DNA of 64,000 nucleotides, from positions 1 to 64,000 of the IMG/VR virus record IMGVR_UViG_3300030331_006142. One strand, written 5' to 3'. Of the stretch, positions 19,064-28,318 are shown in pieces. The stretch is from a virus. Position 1 is the first letter of the stretch; every line of letters starts with the position of its first letter. Under the pieces are notes generated by a model, which was not told where the DNA came from, ran no database searches, and saw nothing but the letters and a program-made list of their open reading frames with translations. The position numbers and the translations under genes were made by a program.

Positions 19064-21090
19064 ATCTCCACTCTTTCAATTTCACTTGGCGATTCGTTTA
19101 AACGAGAAACAATTTTAATATCTGTTCCCTTTTCTTTAATCCACCTATAAAAGCTTAACATCGAATCATTGCACATGTCAACTTCTTTTTTGAGAGTTTT
19201 TACAGATTCGTGGTTTTTTGCCACCTCATTATGGTCAATAAAATCCTCGTTTTTGAATTCGGAATCTTTTTTGTTATAAAAGTGCTGCTGATTTGCTTCT
19301 CCATCTATTAGTTTGTTATCCCAACCGATTGTTGTAACCTCGGAGAAACCTAAGTGTTGCATAGTGTAGAAGACTACTTCATACTCTATTCCAGGCCCAT
19401 ACGGCCTTAGTAGTTGCTGCTTGTCAAGTGTCCACTCATCAAAATTAAGCTTTGCAGCTATAGAGTTTCGAAAGTCTCTTTCTTGTATAAAAAATTTCAA
19501 GTCACACGGACCAAGGCGATAAGGCACCGATGAAGCTTCAAATATAATTGGATTATGTTCTGAGTAATCATACTCTTTGAAGTTTGCACAATTATAAAAA
19601 TGAATATCCGTGTCTTCCTTATACAGCTCAAAAGACTGCTTTATCGCAAGACAAACACTGTCTTTCAATAGGTTTTTTATTTTTTTAGGGTCGTGTTCTG
19701 TAAGTGTTGGCCCACAAGACAACAAATAAGCCTTTTCCCCCTTAAAAAGGTCTTTCAAAAATTCTAACTTACCAGATTGAGACAGGTCACCAGACACTAC
19801 GCTTTTTGCAAACTTAGCTCTCTCTTTTGCTGACTCTATGCTTAAAGCCTGAGCTCTCAGCTCCTGTACCGTTCTTTCTCCTACTTTTTCTTTTTTCCCA
19901 AATATGCTTTCAATATATTTTTCTTTTATACTTTCTAATTTGTGAGACTCTAAAATCTCTCTCTTCAGTGTGTCAGCCCAAGACTTATATTTTTTATAAT
20001 TGCTGTATACATTTTCAAGCTGCTTTTTGTAGCTGTCCTCCTTCACGTAGGCCCACTGGCTTTCTGCAGGAATTATGTTTTCCCATGCTGCGTTCGCTTG
20101 AATCTGCTTTAGTTCATATCCAACTTTTGCAAAAAGTTGCTTCTCTTTTCCTTTCTTGTCTTTTATACTTAAAAAATCCAAGTGTCCTGACCACTCAGTT
20201 GCGATAACCGGTAAACCAGAATATGCCGCTTCAAATATTGGCAAACCATAACCTTCACCATGAGTCGTAGACACATAAGCCTTGATTTTTGGGTGTGTGT
20301 ACAGAGAGTGAATTTCACTCTCAGTTAAGTTTCCATGAAGTAAATAAATTTTACATTTTCTGTCTACTTCTGGAATCATTGTTTTGAGTGTGTTCAAGGT
20401 GTCGTTTCTATCAATAATCGTCCCTTTTGCTTTTCCTGTCTTTACAACAAGTCCAACGTTGGGGTTGTCTTTATACTGTGAAACAAAGCCCCTTATTGTT
20501 GTCTCTAGATTTTTTCTTGGGCCCATAAGGGCAATAGTCAAAAAATTAAAATCAGTATCAAAATCAATATTTAATCCGGCGCCGGCGACGTGCTTTACAG
20601 GATAGGGAATAACATCTATTGGTGAGTTGCAATTAAGAATAGATTTTGTTTGATTTTCCTTGTTGAATATTTCATATCCCGTATGCGCATAGGTATCTTT
20701 AGAGTGGCTTGAGGGAACAATAATTTTATCAATACCCTGATGGGTTTTTGCCAGCCAGACTGCATCGACCCTGTCAGTTTCTATTCCCGCAGTCACACAC
20801 ACCGAGTAGGGCGCCTTCTTTTCAAACTCATTTGGTATGCCGACATGTATTTGCACATCAAATTCTGGATTGGATTGCTCAGACTGGCAATGACTCATGT
20901 AACTTTGCAAATTTTGTATTGCCCTCGAGACATCTTCTTTTGGTTTAAGTTGGGAAGTGGCCCCCCATGGAAGTGGGTTTATCATAATATCTAAATTTTC
21001 AATGTCTTTAATTGATTGAAAAACTAAACGAGAATGTTCTCCATATCCGGATTGAGTCAAAATTGGTGCCTCTAAAAGTATTCTCTTCAT
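19060..21090 (-). CDS. GT4 glycosyltransferase fused to a MAF-like domain
   Basis: 676 residues, two domains. Residues about 1-390 are a GT-B glycosyltransferase of family 4: GYGEHSRLVFQSI at the start, MGPRKNLETTIRGF, and HGEGYGLPIFEAAYSGLPVIA with the nucleotide-sugar-binding Glu pair. Residues about 440-676 form a second domain starting KAYLLSCGPTLTEHD and later QHLGFSEVTTIGWDN, the same MAF/DUF115-like layout as the 14549-15400 protein. A double transferase acting on two sugars is inferred. ATGA overlap with the upstream GT4 gene. Confidence 0.75.
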   Translation of the reverse strand: MKRILLEAPILTQSGYGEHSRLVFQSIKDIENLDIMINPLPWGATSQLKPKEDVSRAIQNLQSYMSHCQSEQSNPEFDVQIHVGIPNEFEKKAPYSVCVTAGIETDRVDAVWLAKTHQGIDKIIVPSSHSKDTYAHTGYEIFNKENQTKSILNCNSPIDVIPYPVKHVAGAGLNIDFDTDFNFLTIALMGPRKNLETTIRGFVSQYKDNPNVGLVVKTGKAKGTIIDRNDTLNTLKTMIPEVDRKCKIYLLHGNLTESEIHSLYTHPKIKAYVSTTHGEGYGLPIFEAAYSGLPVIATEWSGHLDFLSIKDKKGKEKQLFAKVGYELKQIQANAAWENIIPAESQWAYVKEDSYKKQLENVYSNYKKYKSWADTLKREILESHKLESIKEKYIESIFGKKEKVGERTVQELRAQALSIESAKERAKFAKSVVSGDLSQSGKLEFLKDLFKGEKAYLLSCGPTLTEHDPKKIKNLLKDSVCLAIKQSFELYKEDTDIHFYNCANFKEYDYSEHNPIIFEASSVPYRLGPCDLKFFIQERDFRNSIAAKLNFDEWTLDKQQLLRPYGPGIEYEVVFYTMQHLGFSEVTTIGWDNKLIDGEANQQHFYNKKDSEFKNEDFIDHNEVAKNHESVKTLKKEVDMCNDSMLSFYRWIKEKGTDIKIVSRLNESPSEIERVEI

Positions 21091-22334
21091 AGCTTAAACA
21101 TCTCCCAGTTTTTATAATTTTTTCTATTATCCCAAGAAGACATTTCTTCAAAAACACTCTTAAATGTCTGATACCAAAGACCAGCATATTTAGCCATGCT
21201 GTAATTTTCTAAGACGTGCTGCCTTCCTGCTGCTCCCAGTTTTTCTCTTTCACTTTTCGACATATTGTAAAATTCTACAAGAGAGGCAACAAAGTCATCC
21301 TTTGAAAGCCTGTCTTCATAAATATAAGGAACATCCTGCGAGCCAATAACTGCTTTTGAAGCAGGTTCTATCCCTATGCCAAACCAACTACTGCCGTCTG
21401 TTACCTGCTCCTGCAAGCCGCCTGTCATATTTACAATTATCGGAGTCTCGCAAGCCAAAGATTCTAAAGTGGAAAGCCCAAAACCCTCAGCATCAGAAAT
21501 ATTTATTGTGCAATCTGCAAGGTTGTATAGTGCTGCCAATTCTTCAGGCGGCATCTTAACAACGGATAGCACAACTTGTCCATCCTCGAGTCCAAGCTCC
21601 TTGACTATCGCCTCTAAATCCTGTCCATTAGGGTCTTTTGGTTCTGTGTGCATTATTAATGTTGCCTTGTCATGGCCTATTTGGTCTAGGAATTCTTTAA
21701 ACCAAAAAATCAAAGTACCAGACTGTTTTCTTCTAGCATTTCTATTGTTCCAAAAAAAGACCATCTTACCTTGAGACCCAGCTGTATCTCTCAGGGGTGC
21801 TATCTTTTCTTCTTTCATTTTCTTGAACACGTTAGTATCTACAGTATGTGGTATTCTTACGCACTTAACTCCTGGAGACACAGTTCTCACAATATCGTCT
21901 GTAACTTTGCTGATTGTGCACACCACATCGTTTGAATCATAAAAAGACTTATTGAACTTTGGATAAGGGTAATTATCCCAAACATGATAGTAAATCATCG
22001 GAACGTTAGGACGGATTTCATCCTCCATTCCCCAAAGCCAAATATAAAATCTTGGGTCAGTCATGAACCACAATACGTCTGGCTTATAAGTCTCTAGTGC
22101 TTCTCGTACTATTTTTGGGTTACCATAGCCGTCAACTGGATGTATAATCCAATCATCAGGGTATGGGTCTACTTTTATTGGTCGATAATCCCTGTGTTTT
22201 AGGGCGCCGGCGAGACAGACAAAAGAAAACTCTCCTGTTCTCAACATAGCCTCTATCATATATTTCGTTTGAGTGCCAACTCCGGAAGGGGCGAGCGGAC
22301 TGTCTGCTATTACTAATATTTTCTTTTTCGTCAT
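21087..22334 (-). CDS. GT4 glycosyltransferase
   Basis: 415 residues, starting at MTKKKILVIADSPLAPSGVG in an ATGA overlap with the nuclease gene; an in-frame upstream start is possible but would overlap 42 nt. GT-B fold: N-terminal SGVGTQTKYMIEAM acceptor loop, donor-side FFWNNRNARRKQSG, and SDAEGFGLSTLESLACETPIIV with the E-x7-E motif. Would transfer a nucleotide sugar. First gene of the glycosylation island. Confidence 0.85.
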   Translation of the reverse strand: MTKKKILVIADSPLAPSGVGTQTKYMIEAMLRTGEFSFVCLAGALKHRDYRPIKVDPYPDDWIIHPVDGYGNPKIVREALETYKPDVLWFMTDPRFYIWLWGMEDEIRPNVPMIYYHVWDNYPYPKFNKSFYDSNDVVCTISKVTDDIVRTVSPGVKCVRIPHTVDTNVFKKMKEEKIAPLRDTAGSQGKMVFFWNNRNARRKQSGTLIFWFKEFLDQIGHDKATLIMHTEPKDPNGQDLEAIVKELGLEDGQVVLSVVKMPPEELAALYNLADCTINISDAEGFGLSTLESLACETPIIVNMTGGLQEQVTDGSSWFGIGIEPASKAVIGSQDVPYIYEDRLSKDDFVASLVEFYNMSKSEREKLGAAGRQHVLENYSMAKYAGLWYQTFKSVFEEMSSWDNRKNYKNWEMFKL

Positions 22335-23197
22335 TTGCAATACTCTGTTTTGTAAAACTTGCAATATTTGCAAGAAAGTCTATTTTTAATTTTCATCCCT
22401 TTTTCAATATTTATAACAGATTTTTCCAAAAGACTTAAGCAGTTATTTGTTTTCTTTTCTCCAGAGGTGACTCTGAATATCTCTACGTTGTTTTTCTTTG
22501 CAGTCCTCTTTAGCAAAGCAAAATAAGTTTCAATACTTTCTGTCGGGATACTGTGTTTTTTTGAGAAAAAATGTTTGTACATTGTCAATTGATAGTTGAC
22601 TATTTTATCTGTTTTTTTAGAAATATTCCAGCCCCAGCTGCAGGTTTTCCAGTCAATAATGTGATATTTTTCATCAGGAGTTTTTATGACCAAATCAATG
22701 AAGCCTTTAAACTTTCTTCCGTAGGATTGAAATTCGTCTATATTTTCCATCAACTCTTCTTCAATGGATATTACTTCAAAGTTTCCAAAATATGATTTCA
22801 ACTCTTTCAAAGCATTGTTACATATTGGTAACGCCTGTTCTCTCATCTCACGAACTAGGTCTTTGTTGATGTTGTGACCCTCTTCTTTTAGAATTTTTAA
22901 TTCCCTAAGAAAAGATTGCTGAAAGACTTCATATGCATCTATTGAGTGCTCTGGTACTTTCTTTTCGCACGCTTCATGAATTGCTGTTCCGAATGCAGTA
23001 TACTCATTGCCTGAGAAGTACGGAAATTTATCTATATAAATAAGCTTGTGACGATAAGGGCATTCTGTCCAGTTTTTAAATTCAGAATAACTAATCTTTT
23101 TTTGTTGAGAGGTTTGACATTCTTTTTCTGATGGAATTGGTTGAGGCTGGTTTTTTTCTGGTTCTTGTTTGTTTTTGCTTTGGTTTTTTGTCTTCAA
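22331..23197 (-). CDS. Cas4/RecB-type PD-(D/E)XK nuclease
   Basis: 288 residues. Core motifs: SYSEFKNWTECPYRHKL (Cys followed by P-Y-R as in RecB/AddB/Cas4), GTAIHEACE (catalytic His), GFIDLVIKTPDEKYHIIDWKTCSW (the D...D-x-K site) and a C-terminal CKYCKFYKTEYCK, which with the first Cys could hold an iron-sulfur cluster. Likely a 5'-3' exonuclease for recombination or host DNA breakdown. The start is uncertain: the TTG at 23197 overlaps the previous gene by 107 nt and has no good ribosome site. Confidence 0.75.
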   Translation of the reverse strand: MKTKNQSKNKQEPEKNQPQPIPSEKECQTSQQKKISYSEFKNWTECPYRHKLIYIDKFPYFSGNEYTAFGTAIHEACEKKVPEHSIDAYEVFQQSFLRELKILKEEGHNINKDLVREMREQALPICNNALKELKSYFGNFEVISIEEELMENIDEFQSYGRKFKGFIDLVIKTPDEKYHIIDWKTCSWGWNISKKTDKIVNYQLTMYKHFFSKKHSIPTESIETYFALLKRTAKKNNVEIFRVTSGEKKTNNCLSLLEKSVINIEKGMKIKNRLSCKYCKFYKTEYCK

Positions 23198-23447
23198 TTT
23201 TATCTTCTTCTGCTATCTGAAAAACCCACACTCCTCTTGTGGTGACTTTTTTAATATTAGAGTTTCCAACCTTTGCAGTCGGCTCTTGTATGGTTTTTTC
23301 AATTACTATATTTTCTCTTGATAGAATATCAATTAATTTGTCTGTTGTCAATAAAATTATCTCTTTAGACGCGAATTCTCTTACAGAGCACTCCACTTCA
23401 ACCTTTAATTGCCTTTCCTCTTGAGTTTTTGTCATACTCTTAATCAT
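23091..23447 (-). CDS. Conserved hypothetical protein (118 aa)
   Basis: Starts in an ATGA overlap with a GGAGG site. Core reads FASKEIILLTTDKLIDILSREN and NSNIKKVTTRGVWVFQIAEED, followed by a Lys/Gln/Thr-rich tail of about 40 residues that overlaps the nuclease gene. Similar proteins beside phage exonucleases in T4-like marine phages come to mind, without a function. Confidence 0.65.
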   Translation of the reverse strand: MIKSMTKTQEERQLKVEVECSVREFASKEIILLTTDKLIDILSRENIVIEKTIQEPTAKVGNSNIKKVTTRGVWVFQIAEEDKIEDKKPKQKQTRTRKKPASTNSIRKRMSNLSTKKD

Positions 23448-24127
23448 GATAAATCCTCCATATTAAATAGAATAATTAACTTATTAAACAGAACTGGGCA
23501 TGAAGTATTTAAAAAATCACTGTCCCTATGGCAGTACAGAGCCTCAAAGCCATTTGCAAAATATTCTCTTAAAGAAGTTGCAGCGTATGGAGAATAATAA
23601 AGACCGCTAGAGAGCATAGATAAAAAAGAGTACCCTACCTCTTGATACAAAAAGTTATCAAATTCTTTAGAATATTCTGTTTTTAAAAAATCATTGATAG
23701 AGACGTCAAATCCCTCTGCGGATATTAGTTGGTACAAATTTTTTCTTTTTTGTAAGAATTCTTTTTCTAGCTTTCCATCTTCATAAATTTCTCTAGAATA
23801 AACTTCTTCTAAAGAATGCGCGATTTCATGAATTATATCATCTATCATATCCTCTTCGTCGTCTTGCCTATTGGTGATAAATATTGAAGAGTTTTCGTAC
23901 ATTGCTTGAACTTCTCTGTTGTTAAGGAACTCAAAGTCTCCAATATACAGTGTATCTAGATTTACTAGGAAGTGTTTGGGTATTCTTTTTAAAATTTCTT
24001 TTAATGCATTTTGTACAGAAACCTCTTTATTTGTAATCTCATCTTTTATGAATACCTCAACGCCTACCCATGTGAAGTGTTTTCTCTTGGCTTGGTTTAA
24101 TTTTATAGAATCAACTATCTTTTTCAT
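23444..24127 (-). CDS. Putative zincin metallopeptidase (lethal-factor-like)
   Basis: 227 residues. The zinc motif HEIAH lies at residues 100-104 in DDIIHEIAHSLEE; a later REYFANGFEALY supplies a plausible third ligand and resembles the anthrax-lethal-factor/PPEP-like zincins (E-x-F-A...F...Y). No signal peptide, so it would act in the host cytoplasm or be packaged. Substrate unknown. Overlaps the upstream gene by 17 nt. Confidence 0.7.
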   Translation of the reverse strand: MKKIVDSIKLNQAKRKHFTWVGVEVFIKDEITNKEVSVQNALKEILKRIPKHFLVNLDTLYIGDFEFLNNREVQAMYENSSIFITNRQDDEEDMIDDIIHEIAHSLEEVYSREIYEDGKLEKEFLQKRKNLYQLISAEGFDVSINDFLKTEYSKEFDNFLYQEVGYSFLSMLSSGLYYSPYAATSLREYFANGFEALYCHRDSDFLNTSCPVLFNKLIILFNMEDLS

Positions 24128-24383
24128 TATTCTTGTTTCTATTGTTCATATATTCAACATCGTTAAGGGCTTGAGTGTATCCATTTATCCAGTTCTCTTC
24201 TGCGACTGACAACAAGAATTCTGGAAACTCTTCCGCGAACACTTCTACAATGTGTTTGACTGTAACTTCTTCATTTTCTGGCTGTAGCTTGTTTCCAACA
24301 AACTCTACTATTATATCTTTCAATTCACTTTCACCCGCGGTGATGGTTGTATCAAGTTCTATATTTTCTCTTACCTGGTTCAT
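24111..24383 (-). CDS. Conserved hypothetical protein (90 aa)
   Basis: Helical acidic protein; the most characteristic part is EFPEFLLSVAEENWINGYTQALNDVE near the C-terminus, a string that recurs in memory from T4-like marine phages. No known function. Lies between phoH and the zincin in one transcription unit. Confidence 0.65.
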   Translation of the reverse strand: MNQVRENIELDTTITAGESELKDIIVEFVGNKLQPENEEVTVKHIVEVFAEEFPEFLLSVAEENWINGYTQALNDVEYMNNRNKNNEKDS

Positions 24384-24410
24384 TCTTTTTTTTATATTTT
24401 CCTTTCTTTG

Positions 24411-25712
24411 TTACAATTTAAGTGCTGCGATGGTGGCTACTTTTGACCTCTCTCCTTTTGTCAAAGTTACATGACCGGTTATTGATTCTTGTTTTAATCT
24501 TTCTACTATATAAGACAGTCCGTTATTTGTGGCATCAATATAAACATTATCAATCTGTTCAATATCTCCTGTTAGAACAATTTTAGTACCTTCCCCTACT
24601 CTTGTCAAGACTGTTTTTATTTCATGTTGTGTCATATTTTGAACCTCGTCTATGACAATGAACGCATTAGAAATTGACCTTCCCCGTATAAACGTCATAG
24701 CCTCTACCTCAATCTGCCCCTTGCTGTGATACATGTCAAGAGTCATCTTATCATCACCCATCAGAAATTGTAAATTATCTTGAATAGGAGCCAGCCATGG
24801 CATCATTTTTTCCTCTAAGGTACCAGGTAAAAATCCAATATCTTTTCCGACAGGTTCTACTGGTTTTGTAACCACCATTTTTTTGTACCTTTGGTTAGCC
24901 CCAAGAGTCTGCTCAAGGCCGGCGGCGAGAGCGAGTAGCGTTTTACCTGAGCCGGCTTTTCCTATTAGACTAACAACTGGAACCTCTGGGTCCATTAGTA
25001 AATTTAATGCGTATTGCTGTTCCTTGTTTCTTGGTTTTGTGTCCCATGCTGATATTTGGGATACCTTCTTTAAGGGATTACTCTTAGATATAAACCTTGC
25101 CAGGCCGGCTTTTTTGTGATTAGAACTCGATATGAGCATAACAAATTGATTTGGAGACAGCGCTTCTTTATCTAAAATGACTGGCTTGTTGTTGTAAAAA
25201 TTTTCAATTACTTGGTCGTCGACTAATATTTCAGTAGTCCCTGAATATAAGTCATCTGACTTTGCCACAACTTGCTCAACTTGGTAATCCTCTGTCAAGA
25301 TACCCAAAGAGTCGCATTTGACTCTCATGTTTATATCTCTAGAGACTACAATCACTTTTCTTTTTTTGTTGTTTTCCATCTCTGATAAAGCAGTTGCTAT
25401 TATTTGATTGTCGGAATCCTCCAGGTCCAAATCATCAGGTAAGCACAATGGATTATAACCTTTCACTGTTATAATTCCCTTGCCTTTATCTATTCTTACT
25501 CCCTTGGCAAGATTTCCCTTGCCTCTTAGGTTGTCTAAGGCCCTTATTGTGCTTCTTGCTTGAGTGCCTACTGAATCTTGTCTTTTTTTGTGTTTGTCTA
25601 TTTCGTCCAGTACTTTTAGTGGGACTAAAATATCGTTATTATCAAATGAGACAATGGAGGTGTGGTCTGTCAGGTAAACATTCGTATCTAAAACATAAGT
25701 TTTCTTTGTCAC
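24411..25712 (-). CDS. phoH: PIN-PhoH fusion ATPase/RNase
   Basis: 433 residues from a GTG with AAGGA 8 nt upstream. N-terminal PIN domain (TYVLDTNVYLTD with the first acidic residue, DNQIIATAL, VVSRDINMRVKC) and C-terminal P-loop ATPase: SLIGKAGSGKTLLALA Walker A near residue 252, FIVIDEVQNMTQHEI Walker B, and LTGDIEQID. This is the PhoH2 type: an ATP-dependent RNA-unwinding ribonuclease in the families studied. PhoH genes are very common in marine phages; the role in infection is not settled. Confidence 0.92.
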   Translation of the reverse strand: MTKKTYVLDTNVYLTDHTSIVSFDNNDILVPLKVLDEIDKHKKRQDSVGTQARSTIRALDNLRGKGNLAKGVRIDKGKGIITVKGYNPLCLPDDLDLEDSDNQIIATALSEMENNKKRKVIVVSRDINMRVKCDSLGILTEDYQVEQVVAKSDDLYSGTTEILVDDQVIENFYNNKPVILDKEALSPNQFVMLISSSNHKKAGLARFISKSNPLKKVSQISAWDTKPRNKEQQYALNLLMDPEVPVVSLIGKAGSGKTLLALAAGLEQTLGANQRYKKMVVTKPVEPVGKDIGFLPGTLEEKMMPWLAPIQDNLQFLMGDDKMTLDMYHSKGQIEVEAMTFIRGRSISNAFIVIDEVQNMTQHEIKTVLTRVGEGTKIVLTGDIEQIDNVYIDATNNGLSYIVERLKQESITGHVTLTKGERSKVATIAALKL

Positions 25713-25761
25713 TGTAAATCCTTAAAGCTGTAATGTTTACTTTATAACATAATAAATATAA

Positions 25762-25938
25762 TTAATTAACTTTTTTTGTCCATGAAGTGGGCGCTTTTTC
25801 ATACTTAACAGTAAAGACGGGTCTGTTACTGGTCTCTTTTTGTATAGAAAAGATTTCATACTTTACATTATTAGTTTTTGGTTTCTCTGAGATTGCGACA
25901 TTAATAAACATCGTCGCAATGGTTATTATTTGCAACAT
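25762..25938 (-). CDS. Small protein with signal-like N-terminus (58 aa)
   Basis: Short frame: ATG at 25938 with GGAG 12 nt upstream. N-terminus MLQIITIATMFINVAI looks like a short export signal or membrane anchor; the remainder (KPKTNNVKYEIFSIQKETS, then FTVKYEKAPTSWTKKVN) is polar and beta-rich. First gene of the minus unit containing phoH, facing the divergent serine protease. No family recognised. Confidence 0.6.
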   Translation of the reverse strand: MLQIITIATMFINVAISEKPKTNNVKYEIFSIQKETSNRPVFTVKYEKAPTSWTKKVN

Positions 25939-25999
25939 AATTTCTTGTTATACTCCTGTTGGGTTAAAAAAATATTCTTTTTTTGTATACTTATAATAT

Positions 26000-26773
26000 A
26001 TGAATAAAAAAATCCTCTTTTTATTAACAAGTATTGTTTTTATTTTTACTGGCTGTATTACTTCTGCGCAATCAGCACACAGAAAAAAGCCACCAAGTCA
26101 TCTTTTTGTTAAGATTTTTAAAGATTTAGAAATTAAAATATGCTCCAAAAATGGTGATAAAAAATGCGTAGTAAAAAAATTTAGAAGTACTGGGAGTGGG
26201 ATGATAGTCAGACTCTCTAAAGGGAAAAAAATAGTACTCACAGCAGGGCACGTATGCACTTCGGAAGACCAACTAGCAGCAATCGAAAAATGGAAAAAAG
26301 ATACAAAAAATGCCTATTCATGGTCTGAATTTATTACAGTTTTTGACAGAAACAGGAATGTGCACCAAGGGCATATAATTCTGGATACAAAAATTTCATC
26401 TGGAAATGCTGACTTATGTTCTCTATATGTTCCAACTTTAGAGTATATATCCAAATTTAGTTACGTCACTATGTCCGGGGCACCACCTCAAATAGGGGAA
26501 GACATAATTTATATAGGCGCGCCATATGGAATTTATCACCCACCTACAGCACTAATCATAAAGGGTGTCTTTAGTGGAAAAATTGATAAAATTTCATCTT
26601 TAATATCCGCAGCCAGCGCGCCTGGTGCTAGTGGTTCTGTAATATTATCAAAAGATTATAAAGTTTATGGTGTACTATTTGCAGTTCACCCAAAATTTCC
26701 GACCGCAACAATAATAACCTCTTATAAGGAAACTAAAAAGTTTCTAGAAGTCACGGAAAAGCTACTACAATAG
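26000..26773 (+). CDS. Trypsin-like serine protease, predicted lipoprotein
   Basis: 257 residues, the only plus-strand gene in the left 54 kb. Signal peptide with lipobox (LTSIVFIFTGC, Cys19) predicts export and lipid anchoring. Chymotrypsin-fold triad visible: His in IVLTAGHVC, Asp in SGNADLCSLYV, Ser in SAPGASGSVIL. Probably acts in the periplasm or outer membrane. No ribosome site before the ATG, and the opposite orientation suggests its own promoter and a mobile cargo history. Confidence 0.85.
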   Translation: MNKKILFLLTSIVFIFTGCITSAQSAHRKKPPSHLFVKIFKDLEIKICSKNGDKKCVVKKFRSTGSGMIVRLSKGKKIVLTAGHVCTSEDQLAAIEKWKKDTKNAYSWSEFITVFDRNRNVHQGHIILDTKISSGNADLCSLYVPTLEYISKFSYVTMSGAPPQIGEDIIYIGAPYGIYHPPTALIIKGVFSGKIDKISSLISAASAPGASGSVILSKDYKVYGVLFAVHPKFPTATIITSYKETKKFLEVTEKLLQ

Positions 26774-26785
26774 AAATTTAACAGT

Positions 26786-27088
26786 TTAATTTTTTACTGG
26801 ATGATATTTTACATAGACTTTATAGGTCATAGAGATACCATCCATTGCCACGCCTGGACCAGCAGCGGTTGGGGAAAAGTAAACATTTTGAATCTGCTCA
26901 TGCTCCATAATGTTGATTAGCATGTCTAGGGATATAACATTGACCGAAAACCTATAAACACCTTCGCCAAATCCGTGATGTGGAAATGCCCTATGTTGAG
27001 AGAAGTTTATAAATTGCTCCTTTTCCACAAGGCTTTGAAGAATCTTTTCTGATTCTTCAAGAGTTACATGTCTATTTTTTTTGCTCAT
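26786..27088 (-). CDS. Hypothetical protein (100 aa)
   Basis: HVTLEESEKILQSLVEKEQ at the start, an aromatic/His middle (FPHHGFGEGVYRFSVNVIS) and a beta-rich end (MTYKVYVKYHPV). Sits two bases after the clpP stop, so likely co-transcribed. No family recognised. Confidence 0.6.
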   Translation of the reverse strand: MSKKNRHVTLEESEKILQSLVEKEQFINFSQHRAFPHHGFGEGVYRFSVNVISLDMLINIMEHEQIQNVYFSPTAAGPGVAMDGISMTYKVYVKYHPVKN

Positions 27089-27089
27089 G

Positions 27090-27731
27090 TCAAATTATCT
27101 CATCCACAAGGCCGTATTCTAAACATTTCTCAGCTTCCCACCACAAGTCATGCTTAAGTAGATTGTCTAGCTCTCTTTTTGGTATCTTGGTGTGTTGTTT
27201 GTAAATATTTTTAATCTTATCCATCAACATTTCTGAATTTTGCATATCATCTTTCATTTCATGAAACTTGCCCCACATCAAACCTGATAGTTGGTGTATC
27301 AACATACAAGAATTCCTGTGCATATACCTTCTTTCCGCGACACAAGACATCAGTGTTGCAGCAGATGCTGCACACCCATCGATAATTGTGTGTACTGGAA
27401 CTTTTGAGTTTTTAATATAGTCGACTGCTGAAAGTCCTGCAAATACGGACCCACCATAACTGTTTATATGTAATTTGATAGGTGGTGGCGTATACTCTAA
27501 TGGGCCCGATTTCGCCAACATTGTCGTATTTAGGTTGAAAATCCCTTTATTAAGTTTCAATATTTTGGGCCGAGTGACTCCAGAGTAAAAATATATTCTA
27601 TTATGACTAAAATCAACTACGTTAAAATCTTCTGATGCGTGACCCCTTGTTTCGCTGGCAAAATCATGAGGAGTGACACCTTCCCCCTCTGGGACCGGCT
27701 CTTCCTTCGTCCCCCAATAAAAATCTCTCAC
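27090..27731 (-). CDS. clpP: ClpP-family serine protease
   Basis: 213 residues from a GTG with AAGGAG upstream. Family motifs are complete: oxyanion SYGGSV at residues 91-96, nucleophile Ser123 in DGCAASAATLMS, catalytic His146 in CMLIHQLSG, and Asp195 in KHDLWWEAEKCLEYGLVDEI. The N-terminus has about 40 extra residues without homology. In T4-like marine phages a ClpP-like enzyme may act in infection or as a head protease; neither role is shown here. Confidence 0.88.
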   Translation of the reverse strand: MRDFYWGTKEEPVPEGEGVTPHDFASETRGHASEDFNVVDFSHNRIYFYSGVTRPKILKLNKGIFNLNTTMLAKSGPLEYTPPPIKLHINSYGGSVFAGLSAVDYIKNSKVPVHTIIDGCAASAATLMSCVAERRYMHRNSCMLIHQLSGLMWGKFHEMKDDMQNSEMLMDKIKNIYKQHTKIPKRELDNLLKHDLWWEAEKCLEYGLVDEII

Positions 27732-27733
27732 TA

Positions 27734-28300
27734 CTAAATCTCCTTTGAAATTTTTTTATAAATGTTTTTTTTATTTTCATAAAAAATGTTTTTTAATGAT
27801 TTCTTGTTCAGGTAAAGTGTTTCTATGTAGAAACCTTCTTCATCCCCAACCATATAAGACTTTATTTTAAAATTTTTTGATTCCCAAAATAAAGTCCTTT
27901 TTCTCATACCTAGGTAATACAGATGACACTCTGAAGTGTAAACTAGTTCGTTTTTTAAGAAACTATTTTCTGTTTTTTGGTATGTTGGTCTACCGTATTT
28001 TTCAATAAGATTTGCAATATGCTTATTAAATTTTCCTACGCAGTTCTCCGTGGTTATACCCTTTGGACCCAAGATTAAGATGGCTTTTCTTATCTTACTT
28101 TTTGCAAAAAACAACTGAAGCTCGTTTTCCATTCCTAAAAAATTTTTAGTTCCAACATAAACCAGAGGGCCCTTCGAAATATTACCACTATAATATTTAT
28201 AGTCTTTTAATTTTGATTCTATTTGCCCCTTATCATAAGGCTTGCTCCAGTCTAGATTTAGTGGCGGAACTATAAGAAAGAAATATAATAAAAAATTCAT
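27734..28300 (-). CDS. Exported hypothetical protein (188 aa)
   Basis: Start set at MNFLLYFFLIVPPLNLDWS (28300); an earlier in-frame start would run into the tRNA gene. The first 16 residues look like a signal peptide. The mature part is Lys-rich with LVYVGTKNFLGMENELQLFF and GKFNKHIANLIEKYGRPTY. No family recognised. Ends right before clpP. Confidence 0.6.
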   Translation of the reverse strand: MNFLLYFFLIVPPLNLDWSKPYDKGQIESKLKDYKYYSGNISKGPLVYVGTKNFLGMENELQLFFAKSKIRKAILILGPKGITTENCVGKFNKHIANLIEKYGRPTYQKTENSFLKNELVYTSECHLYYLGMRKRTLFWESKNFKIKSYMVGDEEGFYIETLYLNKKSLKNIFYENKKNIYKKISKEI

Positions 28301-28318
28301 CAAACTGTATATCCTAAG

